Shown here: positions 1 to 11,638 of the stretch, in pieces
Layout of the letters: the number at the start of each line of letters is the position of its first letter
How positions within the stretch are numbered: the stretch's first letter is position 1
Source: Orychophragmus violaceus
Lineage: Eukaryota > Streptophyta > Magnoliopsida > Brassicales > Brassicaceae
DNA length: 64,000 bases
Direction: 5' to 3'
Assembly (NCBI GenBank): GCA_030180135.1
Contig: CM058238.1
Span: 1,002,461-1,066,460, forward strand
The notes under the pieces: model-generated
What the model was told of the DNA's origin: nothing
Databases searched by the model: none
What the model saw: the letters and a program-made list of their open reading frames with translations, nothing else
Translations under genes and position numbers: made by a program

Positions 1-168
1 CCCTTTTCTTACTCTCTCTCTCTTCTGTTCTTCTTATCCCTTTCTACGTTTCATTGATAAGCTAAGCTATAATCTCATTAGTTTATTGGCGTATATAATA
101 TAGTTAGTTTATGGCGTCTATTTGTATACAAAACTAATTTAAAAAAAAAACGCAACGCCACCGCGAAA

Positions 169-1557
169 ATGACGGAAGAATTACCACTGGAAAGTGGTGG
201 TAGATCGGAGGGTTCGAAACCGCACATCGCCGTGTTTCCGTTCCCAGCACAAGGCCACTTGCTTCCACTTCTCGATTTAACTCATCAACTCTGCCTCCGT
301 GGCGTCACCGTCTCCATCATCGTCACTCCCGGGAACTTAACTTACATCTCTCCTCTTATCTCCGCCCATCCTTCCTCCGTCTCCGCAGTCGTTTTCCCTT
401 TCCCTCCTCATCCTTCACTCCCTTCCGGCGTAGAGAACGTCAAAGACGTCGGAAATTCCGGAAATCTCCCAATCATGGCGTCTCTTCGTCAGCTTCGAGA
501 TCCAATCATCCTCTGGTTCCGATCTCATCCTAATCCTCCAGTCACTCTCATCTCCGATTTCTTCCTTGGATGGACTCACGATCTCTGCAATCAAATCGGT
601 ATTCCTCGATTCGCTTTCTTCTCCATCAGCGCGTTCTTAGTCTCAGTACTCCAGTTTTGCTTCGAGAACATCGATCAGATCAAATCGGAGGATCCGATCC
701 ATCTCCTGGATCTTCCTCGTTCTCCGATATTCAAAGAAGAACATCTTCCGTCTGTGGTCCGACGATGCCTTCAAACTCCGTCGCCGGATCTCGAAACAAT
801 CAAAGATTTCTCCATGAATTGTTTGAGCTACGGCTCTGTTTTCAATTCCTCGGTGTGTCTAGAAGATGAGTATCTAGAGTACGTGAAACAGAAAATGGGC
901 CATGACAGGTTTTTCGTAATCGGCCCACTGTGTTCATTCGGATCGGGTCTCAAATCCGGGTCAGATTCTATAGACCCGGATTTGCTGAGTTGGCTCGACG
1001 GATCCCCAAACGGGTCAGTCATCTACGTTTGCTTCGGAAGTCAAAAGGCTTTGACCAAAGACCAGTGCATTGCTCTTGCACTAGGCCTCGAGAAAAGCAT
1101 GACTCGGTTTGTTTGGGTGGTTAAGAAAGATCCGATACCAGACGGGTTCGAGGAACGGGTTTCCGGACGTGGAATTGTGGTCAGAGGATGGGTCCCGCAG
1201 CTGCTGGTGTTACGACACGTGGCTGTCGGTGGATTTTTGAGTCATTGCGGATGGAACTCGGTGCTCGAAGGGATAACGAGTGGGGCTGTGATATTGGGCT
1301 GGCCCATGGAAGCGGACCAGTTTGTGAACGCGAGGTTGCTTGTGGATCATTTGGGTGCGGCGGTTAGGGTTTGCGAAGGGGCTGAAACTGTGCCTGACCC
1401 GGAAGAGTTGGGTCGGGTTATAGCGGAAACGATGGGCGAGAGAGGACGTGAAGTGGCTGCTCGAGCGGAGGAGATAAGGCGGAAGACTGACGCCGAGGCA
1501 AATGGAAGCTCTATTGCTGAATTACAAAGACTTGTTAAAGAATTTGGAAGTGTCTAA
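169..1557 (+). CDS. UGT89A2: UDP-glycosyltransferase, UGT89A2-like
   Basis: Family-1 (GT1) glycosyltransferase of 462 residues in one exon, a normal length for the family. It should transfer a sugar from a UDP-sugar to a small phenolic acceptor in the cytosol; from memory, A. thaliana UGT89A2 controls natural variation in dihydroxybenzoic acid glycosides. Visible motifs: the N-terminal FPFPAQGHLLPLL block with the expected catalytic His30, the partner Asp130 in LISDFF, and a complete 44-residue PSPG box (about 341-384) starting WVPQ, with HCGWNS in the middle and ending EADQ. The final Gln384 is typical of glucosyl- or xylosyltransferases. The start is the first in-frame ATG after a CT-rich leader; a TATA-like stretch lies near 92-104. 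The assignment to UGT89A2 rests on near-identity to the recalled protein and on gene order. The acceptor is inferred. Confidence 0.93.
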   Translation: MTEELPLESGGRSEGSKPHIAVFPFPAQGHLLPLLDLTHQLCLRGVTVSIIVTPGNLTYISPLISAHPSSVSAVVFPFPPHPSLPSGVENVKDVGNSGNLPIMASLRQLRDPIILWFRSHPNPPVTLISDFFLGWTHDLCNQIGIPRFAFFSISAFLVSVLQFCFENIDQIKSEDPIHLLDLPRSPIFKEEHLPSVVRRCLQTPSPDLETIKDFSMNCLSYGSVFNSSVCLEDEYLEYVKQKMGHDRFFVIGPLCSFGSGLKSGSDSIDPDLLSWLDGSPNGSVIYVCFGSQKALTKDQCIALALGLEKSMTRFVWVVKKDPIPDGFEERVSGRGIVVRGWVPQLLVLRHVAVGGFLSHCGWNSVLEGITSGAVILGWPMEADQFVNARLLVDHLGAAVRVCEGAETVPDPEELGRVIAETMGERGREVAARAEEIRRKTDAEANGSSIAELQRLVKEFGSV

Positions 1558-1844
1558 TTAAAGTCTCTCACCATATCATAAATATATAATGATTTAATGA
1601 TAATATGTGATCAATGGGATGTGATTGTGTGTACAATATGTTCAGCTTCTCAGGTTAATATGTTTTCAATTTGCATATTGATCTCTTTCGTCTTGATTTT
1701 GTTAAGTTTCTATACTAACGAACTACAAAGGATTGGTATGGTTACAACTTACAAGGGATCAAACGTAACATATATTACAGTGAACGAAGAGAAAAAAAAA
1801 GATCATAACATGATGTTATAATTAAACACCTACGTGATTATGGG

Positions 1845-2066
1845 TCATGGATTATTATGATCACTATCATCCCATGACTCTCTTGGAATGCTGTGGTGGT
1901 TATTCACATCGGCCTCAACGTCTTCTCCGGAAATCTTCTCCGCCATCAGCATTCTCAGTGCTCCGGCCACAGCCAGCTCCTCTTGTGGTCTAATAATAGT
2001 CGTAGCCACGAGGCCCACGACCGTTACCACAAGCAGTAAGAGCGATAAAGCCTTGGTCATCTGCAT
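1845..2066 (-). CDS. small secreted peptide precursor, family uncertain
   Basis: A 73-residue ORF convergent with the UGT gene. It begins MQMTKALSLLLLVVTVVGLV, a typical signal peptide with a hydrophobic core, followed by an acidic middle part and a short hydrophilic end containing HHSIPRESW and finishing DSDHNNP. No cysteines are present, so it is not a defensin or LTP. The layout (signal peptide, variable linker, conserved-looking tail) resembles post-translationally processed plant peptide hormones, but the tail does not match the CLE, CEP, IDA, PSK or RGF/GLV consensus well enough for me to assign it. The codon pattern and clean signal sequence argue that it is real; expression is not shown. 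Confidence 0.6.
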   Translation of the reverse strand: MQMTKALSLLLLVVTVVGLVATTIIRPQEELAVAGALRMLMAEKISGEDVEADVNNHHSIPRESWDDSDHNNP

Positions 2067-4587
2067 GGTTTTTATTTATTTTCTGAGAATCTCTTCTTTG
2101 AATCATCCCACACTTTATGAGACTATAAATAGAAGGATATATTGAATTGTGACGTTACATTCATCTCATGAAATTATTATCCAAAAATGGTAGTGCGCAT
2201 TATAGTTTTGTGGTCGTATTTATTAATGTCAAATCATTCAGGTGGTGATTTTGCACACTAGACAACTAAAATCATTTTATCCACCAATCGTGATGCACCA
2301 CCTTCACCATCAAGACGGGCACTATGAAGTTAGTTATGTCACTATAAATAGTTAGTTACATGATTTACCAATAGGCAATATCTGTTTTATAATGTTATCA
2401 TTGTTTAGTAAATTAGTACATACAGTTAGTGTCATGAAGTGTATAGATAATAGTGATGCTTGTTTGACTCCTGCCATCCGTTGGCATATGGCTGTTGGCG
2501 AAAGATTTTTGTTCGTTGGCCGTTGGCAACAATTACCAGCGCAAACATTATCTTTTATGTTTGACACTGAAAAAATTAATATCAAAAATTTACGCTGCGA
2601 TTAGATACTGGTGGCTGACGTCAACAACAACAATAGATAAATAAATAAGAATCGATCGCCAAATGCCAACTGCCATACACTAGTCATTAGCCACCGATGA
2701 CAAACAAATGAACACGAAAATGTTGTATGTCGCCAGTCGCTGCCACCAAGAACAAGCAAACGAACATCACTAATAATAACATCTCGCTTGCATAATTTTA
2801 TTTGTGTTTCTGTCACTCACATGCATCTACGGTATTTTCTTTATAAAAAAACGAGAGTGAATCATACTATATGAGCTATTCCTGGTCGGAATTTAGATCA
2901 GTTTTGATTAGATGACGATATGTCTCTACCCTAGCAACTAGATGATTCTTGCAACCAATCCATAACGGTTTGTGAAAAAGCTCCCAAAAAAATGATCGAA
3001 GATTAATTGATTATGCTGATGATTACAATAAAATAAGAAGTATATGCTTTGCTTAGGGCGAGTAGTGAAGCTAGCTAGTTGGCAAGTAATGGCTTATTTT
3101 GGCGGCAAAGCAATTCTCTCTCTCTCTTTCATACACTCAATCCTCGACACCAAGACTTAAATCATTTCCTTATAAATTCGAATATTATATGATTGTATAA
3201 TTGTGATACTAGCTCCACAATACACTCAAAAATATTCTTCTTAGTAATCTATTATATATTACTAACACGTTATCAATAACTAATCATAGAGCCGAGGACA
3301 ACTAATTATGTTGAGTTGAATGAGTAAAAGTTGGATATCAATACATCTCTAAGAAACTCATCATTTTTTTATTAAAATGAAGTTTTAGACTTTTTAGTCA
3401 TAAATAATTTTGTTTTCTAGTATTCAAAAACCAATTAAGCGTTAATAATATCAGCATAAATCACTCCTCCCAATTAAAGTTAAACTAGTAACTTTAAAGA
3501 CTACTTATTATTTTTAATACTTTGGTAGAAGTTGAATTGTGAAACTTTTTTCCAAATATATAGATTGTTGCCACCGAGTTATTAGTATACTACAAGACAG
3601 TATAACTAAATTATATTTTTATTTTAAATATTAAGAAACTAAGATAAGGAAGTTTACTTCACCGAATACATATTATTAGTTAATCACAAGGTTAATAATG
3701 GTTTGATCAATTAATTGGGTGTCCAAACTAAAATAAAAATATCAAAGTATCTTAGAAAGAGGCGCAAACATAGGGAGTGATATTTTATATTTAAATCGTT
3801 ATGATAATATCATTATATTTTAATAGTATAACTATGATTATGATTCATAATTGTGTGTTGTGTAATTGTGGGTTGGCTCAACTGCACATGAACTGCTCGA
3901 TTCGATTGCCTTTTACTTTCCAATTAACTAACTTACTTAATTAATTAGGTAGTTAAGTTCAGTGTACATAACTCCAAATGATTAGCAGAATTATGATACT
4001 CAAATCATAGAATGGCCCTTTTCTTGTAACATAAAAAGTCTTAATAACTATACATAGAGATGTCTAAATAAATACACAACAGAATTATAAGTAAACCATG
4101 GAATCCAATTTTTTGTTATTAACTAGTGTGTACCTTCATATGGAAACTATAAGGATGAAACTGAGAAGTTTTTACAAGTAACTAAATTTAATAAAATACA
4201 ATTATAGCTTGATTTGATCCATAAGACAAGCAAAACAAAGTTAAATAAAGAGAAATTTAATTTAATTTAATTAATAGAAAAAACAAAGAGGAGAGAAACA
4301 AGTGGTTCCAGGCTTGCAAACCAAAACATCCAGAAAGGAATCCTTCACCAAAAAGTTATTTGGGGTTTGCTTCTTTTCTCATCCTTTCTCTAACCCTTCA
4401 TTACATATATACTATATATTATACAAGAATACTGTCTGTATAAACAAATACATTCACAAATATGTATATAGTTTGATACTCAGACATCTAAACCAAACCC
4501 ACCAAACACTCTTTCATACTTATCTCCATAAATACATATAACTCTCTTGTGTTCTTGAAACAGAGCCAGATAAAATAACGGAGGATC
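2067..4587. other. AT-rich intergenic region
   Basis: Between the secreted-peptide gene and the zinc-finger gene. Apart from a possible fold-back element at 2451-2772, I see only AT-rich DNA. A 79-codon ORF at 4302-4541 probably lies in the promoter or leader of the zinc-finger gene. In A. thaliana I recall MED7 near this position; no MED7-like ORF is visible here. Confidence 0.5.
2451..2772. mobile_element. possible fold-back MITE
   Basis: The left end TAGTGATGCTTGTTTG is mirrored by AAACGAACATCACTA at the right end, and further inverted similarity (TTGGCATATGG against CCAAATGCCAAC) lies inside. ATAA occurs on both flanks and could be a short target duplication. No coding capacity. The family is unknown. 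Confidence 0.45.
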
Positions 4588-5397
4588 ATGACAAGCGTTT
4601 ATGAGGAGACGCGTCTAGTACTCCTCATCAAGGGCAAACGCACCAAACGTCAACGATCTGCGTCTCCTCATATGAACGCAGAAGCAGTGTCAGGCGTTTG
4701 CAGCGAGGAACGATCACTGGAGGCCAAAGAAGAAGGAGCTGGTGAAGTCGAATTCCAGGGAGCTACGGAGGAAGACCAAGACATGGCGAATTGTCTGATG
4801 TTATTGTCGCAAGGACGTAATGCAAAGAGTAGTGGCGATCATTTATCGACGCAGAGATTTGATTTCTTAAGTAACAAGAAACCAATGGCTTCTCTAGGTT
4901 TAGGGATAGACGGTGTTTACCAATGCAAAACGTGTGATAAAAATTTCCACTCGTTTCAAGCGTTAGGAGGGCACAGGGCTAGCCATAAGAAACCTAAACT
5001 CGGAGCAATCGTTCTCAAATGCGATGAGAAGAAATCTGCGTCTGCGTCTGCGGTTGTAGGAAGCTTTCTTTCTCTGCAAGTAACTAGCAGTGATGGTAAC
5101 AAGAAATCGGAAAAAACACATGAATGTTGGATCTGCAAGGCCGAGTTTTCTTCAGGACAAGCATTAGGTGGTCACATGAGGAGACATAGAGGTTTAATAG
5201 TAAACGCAAACGCTACTTCAACAATAAAATCAGCGACATCATCAAGTCATCAAGAATCGATACGGCCAAAGAACTTTCTAGAGTTAGATTTGAATCTTCC
5301 AGCTCCAGAAGATGAACAGAAATTTGTGCTTGCGTCTAAAGATCAGATTCTTCTCTTCACGGCCGCATCTAATTCTTTGATTGATTGTCATCATTAA
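4588..5397 (+). CDS. ZAT-type C2H2 zinc-finger transcriptional repressor
   Basis: Intronless gene for a 269-residue nuclear protein of the plant C1-2i (ZAT/AZF) class. Elements in order: a basic nuclear-localisation stretch KGKRTKRQR (about 15-23), a leucine-rich L-box-like motif DMANCLMLLS (about 64-73), finger 1 at about 111-133 and finger 2 at about 178-200, each C-X2-C-X12-H-X3-H with the plant-specific QALGGH helix, and a C-terminal EAR repression motif LDLNLP (about 233-238). Such proteins repress stress-responsive genes by recruiting TOPLESS-type co-repressors. Position just upstream of RABE1d matches, from memory, At5g03510. The target genes are unknown. Confidence 0.93.
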   Translation: MTSVYEETRLVLLIKGKRTKRQRSASPHMNAEAVSGVCSEERSLEAKEEGAGEVEFQGATEEDQDMANCLMLLSQGRNAKSSGDHLSTQRFDFLSNKKPMASLGLGIDGVYQCKTCDKNFHSFQALGGHRASHKKPKLGAIVLKCDEKKSASASAVVGSFLSLQVTSSDGNKKSEKTHECWICKAEFSSGQALGGHMRRHRGLIVNANATSTIKSATSSSHQESIRPKNFLELDLNLPAPEDEQKFVLASKDQILLFTAASNSLIDCHH

Positions 5398-7846
5398 TTA
5401 AGTAGTTCTTGTAATTACTTATTTTACATTGATATGTTAAATCATTAACCTTCCTCTTATTATTATATAATAATATTGATTCGTGTAATTTGACAATGAT
5501 TGTATTAACTTCAAATTATTTCATTCTTTTAACATTACAATTCATTGATCCATATACTATTTTACTAAAGTATATATATATGTAATACTTAGCTTTGGGA
5601 GAATGATAAAAGATGCTGAGGTTGTTCCTTGGAGAGTGGATGAAGCATGTGACGATGACTTTCATATAAAGTCACTTCGTTTGTTAGCCGCCACTAACAC
5701 CTTTTGATACACTTCACTTCCATTTGGGGTTGTTCGTTTTTTCTTCCCATGTTTTTTTTTAATACACATATCATTTCATTATAGTTTGTATATATTTAGA
5801 TAAATTTTAAGAGACGGAATTTAGAGAGTAATAAAAACTCGTTAAAAAGCTGGTTTTTAAAGCGGGTTTATGAACACGAAATCACATGATACGTGAAGAA
5901 ATTAAGTAGAACATATTATTAACAGAAACGAGTGAATATCCCTAACATTTATAAAACGTGACATTCTAATAAAGGATGTTTTGTTAAGTTTAGTTAGAAA
6001 AAAAAACAATGCATTCAAGTTCGATCAATCTGATGCGAAAAACTACAACATATTGTTTTGAATATCTATACGAATATGAATTTATATTTTTGATGTATTT
6101 GTGCATCCAAAGAGTATATATATGAATTTCATCTCTCTTAAATATTAGTCTTGATCTTTCTACATGTTTGGGAGACTCTCATGTTAGTGAAAAAACAATG
6201 CATTAAGATTTTGGTTGGAAATGCAACACGGTAATCACGTTATTCAGAAAATATAATGAAAAATGCTAGTGGTACACCCTAAAATTGTTTTATCCTGTTT
6301 TTTTTTTGGATGCGTGGTATTTTATTGGCTTTCTAGATCTTAAGATTATAGTACCTATACGTGCTCCATTTCATCCGTAGTTTTTTGGAGTGGTTAAGTG
6401 GATAATGAAAAGCAGGTGGATTGAATCTTAAGTGTTATGCATCCAGTTCTCGTCTCTTTACCACTACAGTTCTTTGAGGTGGTCAAATGGACTACAGAAG
6501 CTACTTGGTTAACACTATATGTTTAGTAATTTTTTTTCGGGAGACGGCGGTGAGACTTTTGATTAATGTATATAGTGGCTGTACTTATCGCATTTTTAAT
6601 TGACAAACTATCTATCTATCAATCAATGTTTGTAATAAGACAAAACATGCATCGAGGCCATGTACTGTAATTGACGACGATTTCAAAGATCAATCGTTTC
6701 TTATGACTTTGTGATAAACTTAAAATAATGTGTTACCCCTATTACCTTGAAAATAAAATCTTATACGTCATTCAAATATATCATTTACGAGGCGTGAGAA
6801 ATTAAATGTTTGAATTCGTAATGTATGAATATTAGATAGTGTATAACTAAAAAGATCTAACAAATGGAGACTCGCTTAATTAATTTTAATACATGTGGGT
6901 TAATAATAAATATATGTGGATGAATTTATTTGACTTTGTATGAAACCATGCCACATATATTTAGAGAGGCTCTTGCATGATTGGATACTTTGCTGGATTA
7001 CGCTAGTATACAACGTCCAGCAAAGCAACCGTTTTCACCCACTTACTGCTTGACAGCTCACCAGAAAACTCCGTTATTCTGCTTGTGTAAAGTTGACCGG
7101 TCACATTTGGGCTTTTGATCAGTAACACTAATAATCCCAGAATAGATTTTCATTTATATTTTTTTTTACGGAAACGCAAATCTGCGTTTTCGCATTTTTT
7201 TATTTCACAAATTTTTGTGATTGACAATTTTTTACAGAATAGTGTTTTAAACGTGATTCTGCCGCAGCTTACCAATCAAGACTTTGATCATTGGATACAT
7301 TTTTTTTTACCTGAGCCCCGAACTTCCTGAAATATCCTACAATGACCCCAATATTTTTACTCTTTTATTTTACCTATTTAGAATTCGTCCAATTAAACCA
7401 TCCTGAATTTTTTCATTTTTAGCCACTAAAATTTCACGGTTTAGATAACGGTAAGCGTGTGTGTATTTTTAATCCGGTTTTCAAAATAGATTTAGATTTA
7501 GCTTTTGGGTTAATTCTTCGAAGTTCTAAATGAAAACATGATGTTATAAATGTATATTAATTATGGAGCCAACTGAAAATATATATAGTCTGAGGCCTAG
7601 AGCCATAAATAAAATAAAATAAAACAAAACAATATCCACTCAAAACTTTTTTTTCAGCAACAATCAACTTCTTTGCTTGAGCGGAATTGGAAGAAGCATT
7701 CCATTAGCTTTCTCTTTTAGCTGTTTTCCAGGGGAAAAAAATCAATCTCCTTTCGAAAAAAGAAGACTTTTTTCCTGGAAAAAGAAGCAGTGCTTAGTTT
7801 AGCTTTGTAGGAAAAGCAAAGGGTGAGTTTTATTTGATCTTCTGCG
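5398..7846. other. intergenic region with possible SINE heads
   Basis: Spacer between the zinc-finger gene and RABE1d. Near 6375-6510 two stretches fit an RNA polymerase III A box (TGGTTAAGTGG and TGGTCAAATGG), the first followed by a B-box-like GGATTGAATCTT, so tRNA-derived SINE remnants are possible. About 7600-7846 should hold the RABE1d promoter and leader. No protein gene seen. Confidence 0.4.
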
Positions 7847-9381
7847 ATGGCGGTTGCGCCGGCAAGAGCTCGTTCGGATTATGATTACCTCGTCAAGCTC
7901 CTTCTCATCGGCGATAGCGGTACGCTTCTTCTCCACTTTTGTATAAATTTAAGTAATTGGAAAGCTCAACACTCGCAAATTGCTCAATTGCTTTCTCGGA
8001 AAACATTTCGTGCTTGTTTTCCGATCTTAATTAGGGTTTTATGATTTTGATTTGTTTGTGATAGTAACTACAACAACTACTACTAGTATTGTTGAATCCG
8101 TTGACAAAACTAGTTGCAGAGCTAAGTTAATTCCATCTTTTATTTTTGTTGAATTCTTTGTTTTAGCTTTATTTGTATATGTTCTCAGGTGTGGGGAAAA
8201 GTTGTTTGTTACTGCGTTTCTCTGATGATACTTTCACTACAAGTTTCATTACTACCATTGGGTATGTCTTCCTGCAACCTCTGCTGTGTTTCCTTAAGAT
8301 TTGTGTGATAATGTTGTTGTCTAAGTTCATCTTACTAATTTCTTTTCTTCCAGAATTGACTTCAAGATAAGAACTGTTGAGCTTGATGGGAAGCGTATCA
8401 AGTTGCAGATATGGGACACTGCTGGTCAAGAACGTTTTAGAACTATAACCACTGGTAAACTAACTGTTTTTCGCTTCGAGATTTAAAGTTGACGATTGAA
8501 ACTTGCAAGTAAACCCTTATATATGATTGATGAATCTGTAGATTGTTGAGTCTTTAACTTGATAACTTGTGTATTTCCTTACTATGACAAGTAAAAGAAC
8601 AGTTCTTTATATTGTCAGTAAAGCGTTTTGGTCCATTCTTTTTTCATGCAGCGTATTACAGGGGAGCCATGGGTATACTGCTTGTCTACGATGTAACGGA
8701 TGAGTCATCCTTCAACAGTAAGTCAACTGTTTAATGATATTTTCAAAGAAAATCGGATTAGAGACTTGTGGCAACTGGCAACTGAGAGCGATTGTTTGTA
8801 ACAGACATAAGGAACTGGATGAAGAACATAGAGCAGCATGCCTCAGATAATGTCAACAAAATATTGGTCGGTAACAAAGCTGACATGGATGAAAGCAAAA
8901 GGGTAAGTAACCTTCAGTTGCATACTTTCTTTCATGACCTATAGTTTGTAGTATACTGATGCATGAACTTCTTTTTCAGGCTGTCCCAACAGCTAAGGGT
9001 CAAGCTTTGGCTGATGAGTATGGAATCAAATTCTTTGAGACGGTGAGCCTAGATAAAAACATAACACATCTGCCCTTTATGTTCTGGAGAATACTGATTT
9101 GATTACAATTGTTGCAGAGTGCAAAAACAAACCTCAATGTCGAGTCGGTTTTCCTTTCTATCGCAAAAGACATAAAACAAAGATTGACAGAAACCGATAC
9201 AAAGGCAGAGGTAAGAACCGCGTGAATCTGCTACTTAGACTCACACTCACTTATACCGTCACTATAGCTAAGATCACTATGTACTGTTGCTTTACAGCCT
9301 CAAGGCATCAAGATCACTAAACAAGATGCTGCTTCATCTTCATCTACAACCGAGAAATCAGCTTGTTGTAGTTACGTTTAG
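7847..9381 (+). CDS. RABE1D: Rab GTPase RABE1d (Rab8 class)
   Basis: Eight exons: 7847-7919, 8189-8261, 8354-8454, 8652-8717, 8805-8902, 8980-9042, 9118-9210, 9298-9381, all with GT-AG introns and consistent phases, giving 216 residues, the usual length. The small GTPase cycles between GDP and GTP and directs post-Golgi vesicles to the plasma membrane. Visible motifs: P-loop GDSGVGKS (22-29), effector region FITTIGIDFK, WDTAGQE switch II, NKAD and SAK guanine-binding motifs, and a C-terminal CCSYV whose paired cysteines are the probable geranylgeranylation site. The RABE1d (RAB8C, At5g03520) assignment uses gene order plus the C-terminus. It lies tail-to-tail with RABC2a. Confidence 0.94.
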
Positions 9382-10162
9382 GAGTACGATCGCTCTTCTT
9401 TGCCTGCACCGGTTTTTAATCTCTTGCCATCTGCTTTCATCTCTTACATCTCAAATCAGAGATCGTTCTAATGTTGTCTACTTGGAACGAGTATGAAATC
9501 TCATTGATGGCTGTGATCTTTACTGTCTAATTTGTCATCTCCATAATTCTGTACAATGATCTTCCTGATACATAAGGCTATGTTGGTCCAAAACAATGTC
9601 AAGACTGAATTTATGAAAATCAAACTGCTGTTGTGTGTATATAAACTTAACAGTTCATAGAAGGACTATCTTCTGCACACTTCAATGATCTTCTCTATCG
9701 AGTCTTGAATGCTCGGTCAAGACAGATTAGTCCGCAAGACAGTTAAAACCGCTTTTATTTACCATTTACAGTATTTAGAAGTCTGTTGTGGATCAAGGGC
9801 ATATTATTTTTATAAACAAATAAATTCGGTTTGCAGCGGACTGTTGTCCGTCCTAAAAATGGAGTAGCTTGGTCCCCATCTTAATTAGTCCATTGTGACC
9901 GCTTTTAGCATTCAAACCCTAAGTTTGAGCTAACATAAACACGGATTTGAAGAAACACTGGATAGGGTTGATTCACACTATTATGATGTTATTACAAAGC
10001 TCATTTCAGAAGCAAAAGAACAACAGGAATCTCACAAATTTACAGAGAACTTAATCATTATGTTACACACAAAAGTGGAAACCTCAGAGAAGAAGAATAA
10101 GATTGAGATTGCAATACACAAAAGAACCATTGGAGTTTTTGTATGAAAATGGATCCATCTCA
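9382..10162. other. intergenic region between convergent Rab genes, with a MITE
   Basis: Holds the 3' ends of RABE1d and RABC2a and a non-autonomous DNA transposon at about 9706-9910 described separately. Nothing else recognised. Confidence 0.6.
9706..9910. mobile_element. MITE, copy A of a TCCGC-rich family
   Basis: Bounded by TTGAATGCT on the left and AGCATTCAAA on the right, with internal ATTAGTCCGCAAGAC, AAACCGCTTTT and AATAAATTCGGTTTGCAGC. The same modules in the same order recur in RABC2a intron 1 at about 11056-11300. No coding capacity. The superfamily is uncertain and no clean target duplication was found. Confidence 0.6.
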
Positions 10163-11638
10163 CTAGCTGCAACAGCCAGTTTGAGGAGTAGTCTGGTGTT
10201 CTGGTTTCTGCTTCAAGATGTTTCTCTTCACAGCACTTGAACCTTCTTCCAAAAGACTAGGTACCTCCATTATCTGTCTCATCACAAAACATTCTGTGTT
10301 ATATATAAACCCCTTCTCCTTTCAAATACCTATTTATTCTTACCTTCAAAGCCAGCTCTTCGAAACATTGCTCTACGTTTTGTCGAGTTCTAGCACTACA
10401 CTCAAGAAACATGCACTTGAGTTCTTTCGCTAGAGCTATCCCTTCTTCTCTGCTAACTCCTCTCTCAGATTCCTGTAATCATACATCTTTCATCAAGACA
10501 AACACCGAATAACCAAACCGTGTTTCGAGAACAAAGTTGTGCAACTCACTCTATCAACTTTGTTCCCAACAAGCATCCTAACGCATTCTTGGTTAGTGGA
10601 ATAAAGCTCAATCTCCTTACCCCACACATCTACTAAGTTTGTAAATGTCTCTCTTCTCGTCACATCATACACTGCATTCACCAACTAAACAGTTTACAGA
10701 CAAGGAGATCTCTTTAGTCTCATGTAATTGATTGTTATGATGGGACATTACCGAGAATGATTCCTTGTGCGCCTCTGTAGTAAGAGCTTGTCAGTGTTCT
10801 AAACCGTTCCTGTCCAGCTACAACAAGAAAAACAAGAATGTTAACTAAGAATTAGTTTCTTTATGAACTTCTATAATCTCAGTAAAGAATCACCACCTGT
10901 GTCCCAGATTGTGAGTTTTAGTCTTTTGCCTCCTACTGTCAACTGTTTGATCTTGAAATCAACACCTATTGGGTAATTAATTAGGTTAATATCAACAATG
11001 TTATACAAGTAGGATCCGACAAAACAGATTGTTCATACACCAAATCAACTAGACTTTGAATGGTAACTGCGCTCATGGCGGATTAGTTCGCAAGAGGTCA
11101 AGACCGCTTTTTTTTTTACCATCCACAATTTTTAATCAAGTCCGCTGCGGACAGAAAATAATCAAAGAAGTCCGCTGCGTACCAAATGCACACCATTTTT
11201 ATGAAGAAATAAATTCGGTCCGCAGCAGATTGTGTACGACTCAAAAATAAAGTGTTCTAGTCCGCAATTAGTTTTGTCCGTCCTAACCATTCAAAGCCTA
11301 AGACCACACTGCCAGATTATAAGTATCAAGAACTACTTCACACAGATGCAACATCTGTTTGATCATCAAATTCAAACAGACAGATGAGCATCAAATTCAA
11401 GCTCTTTCAGATAATGTAAACTACTGTTTGATCAACAACACACAAAAGCATCATCTTTTCTCGGGAATCAAAGACAGAACACAAGTTTCAGAAACTAGTT
11501 ACCTATGGTAGGAGCAAGATCTTCAACGGCGTTGGAAATGAAGCTGACAAGCAAACTGCTTTTACCAACACCAGAATCTCCAATCAACAAGATCTTAAAC
11601 GACAGATCGTATCCACTTTGTCCAGAAGACGATCCCAT
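10163..11638 (-). CDS. RABC2A: Rab GTPase RABC2a (Rab18 class)
   Basis: Six exons on the minus strand: 11638-11503, 10965-10897, 10817-10752, 10671-10550, 10472-10344, 10273-10163, giving 210 residues. Reads [21 protein letters not shown]-loop [17 protein letters not shown], a long switch-adjacent [19 protein letters not shown] segment, NKVD, and a C-terminal TGCCS with paired prenylation cysteines. From memory, RABC2a in Arabidopsis binds myosin XI tails on peroxisomes; Rab18 proteins elsewhere act on ER and lipid droplets. Intron 1 (10966-11502) is enlarged by a MITE. A 63-residue fragment at 10493-10684 is only exon 4 read through into its introns. Confidence 0.93.
11056..11300. mobile_element. 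MITE, copy B of a TCCGC-rich family
   Basis: Lies inside RABC2a intron 1. Ends TTTGAATGGT and ACCATTCAAA are inverted repeats; internal GTCCGCTGCGGAC is a perfect palindrome that recurs in part, and AATAAATTCGGTCCGCAGC matches copy A at 9.7-9.9 kb. Confidence 0.65.
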
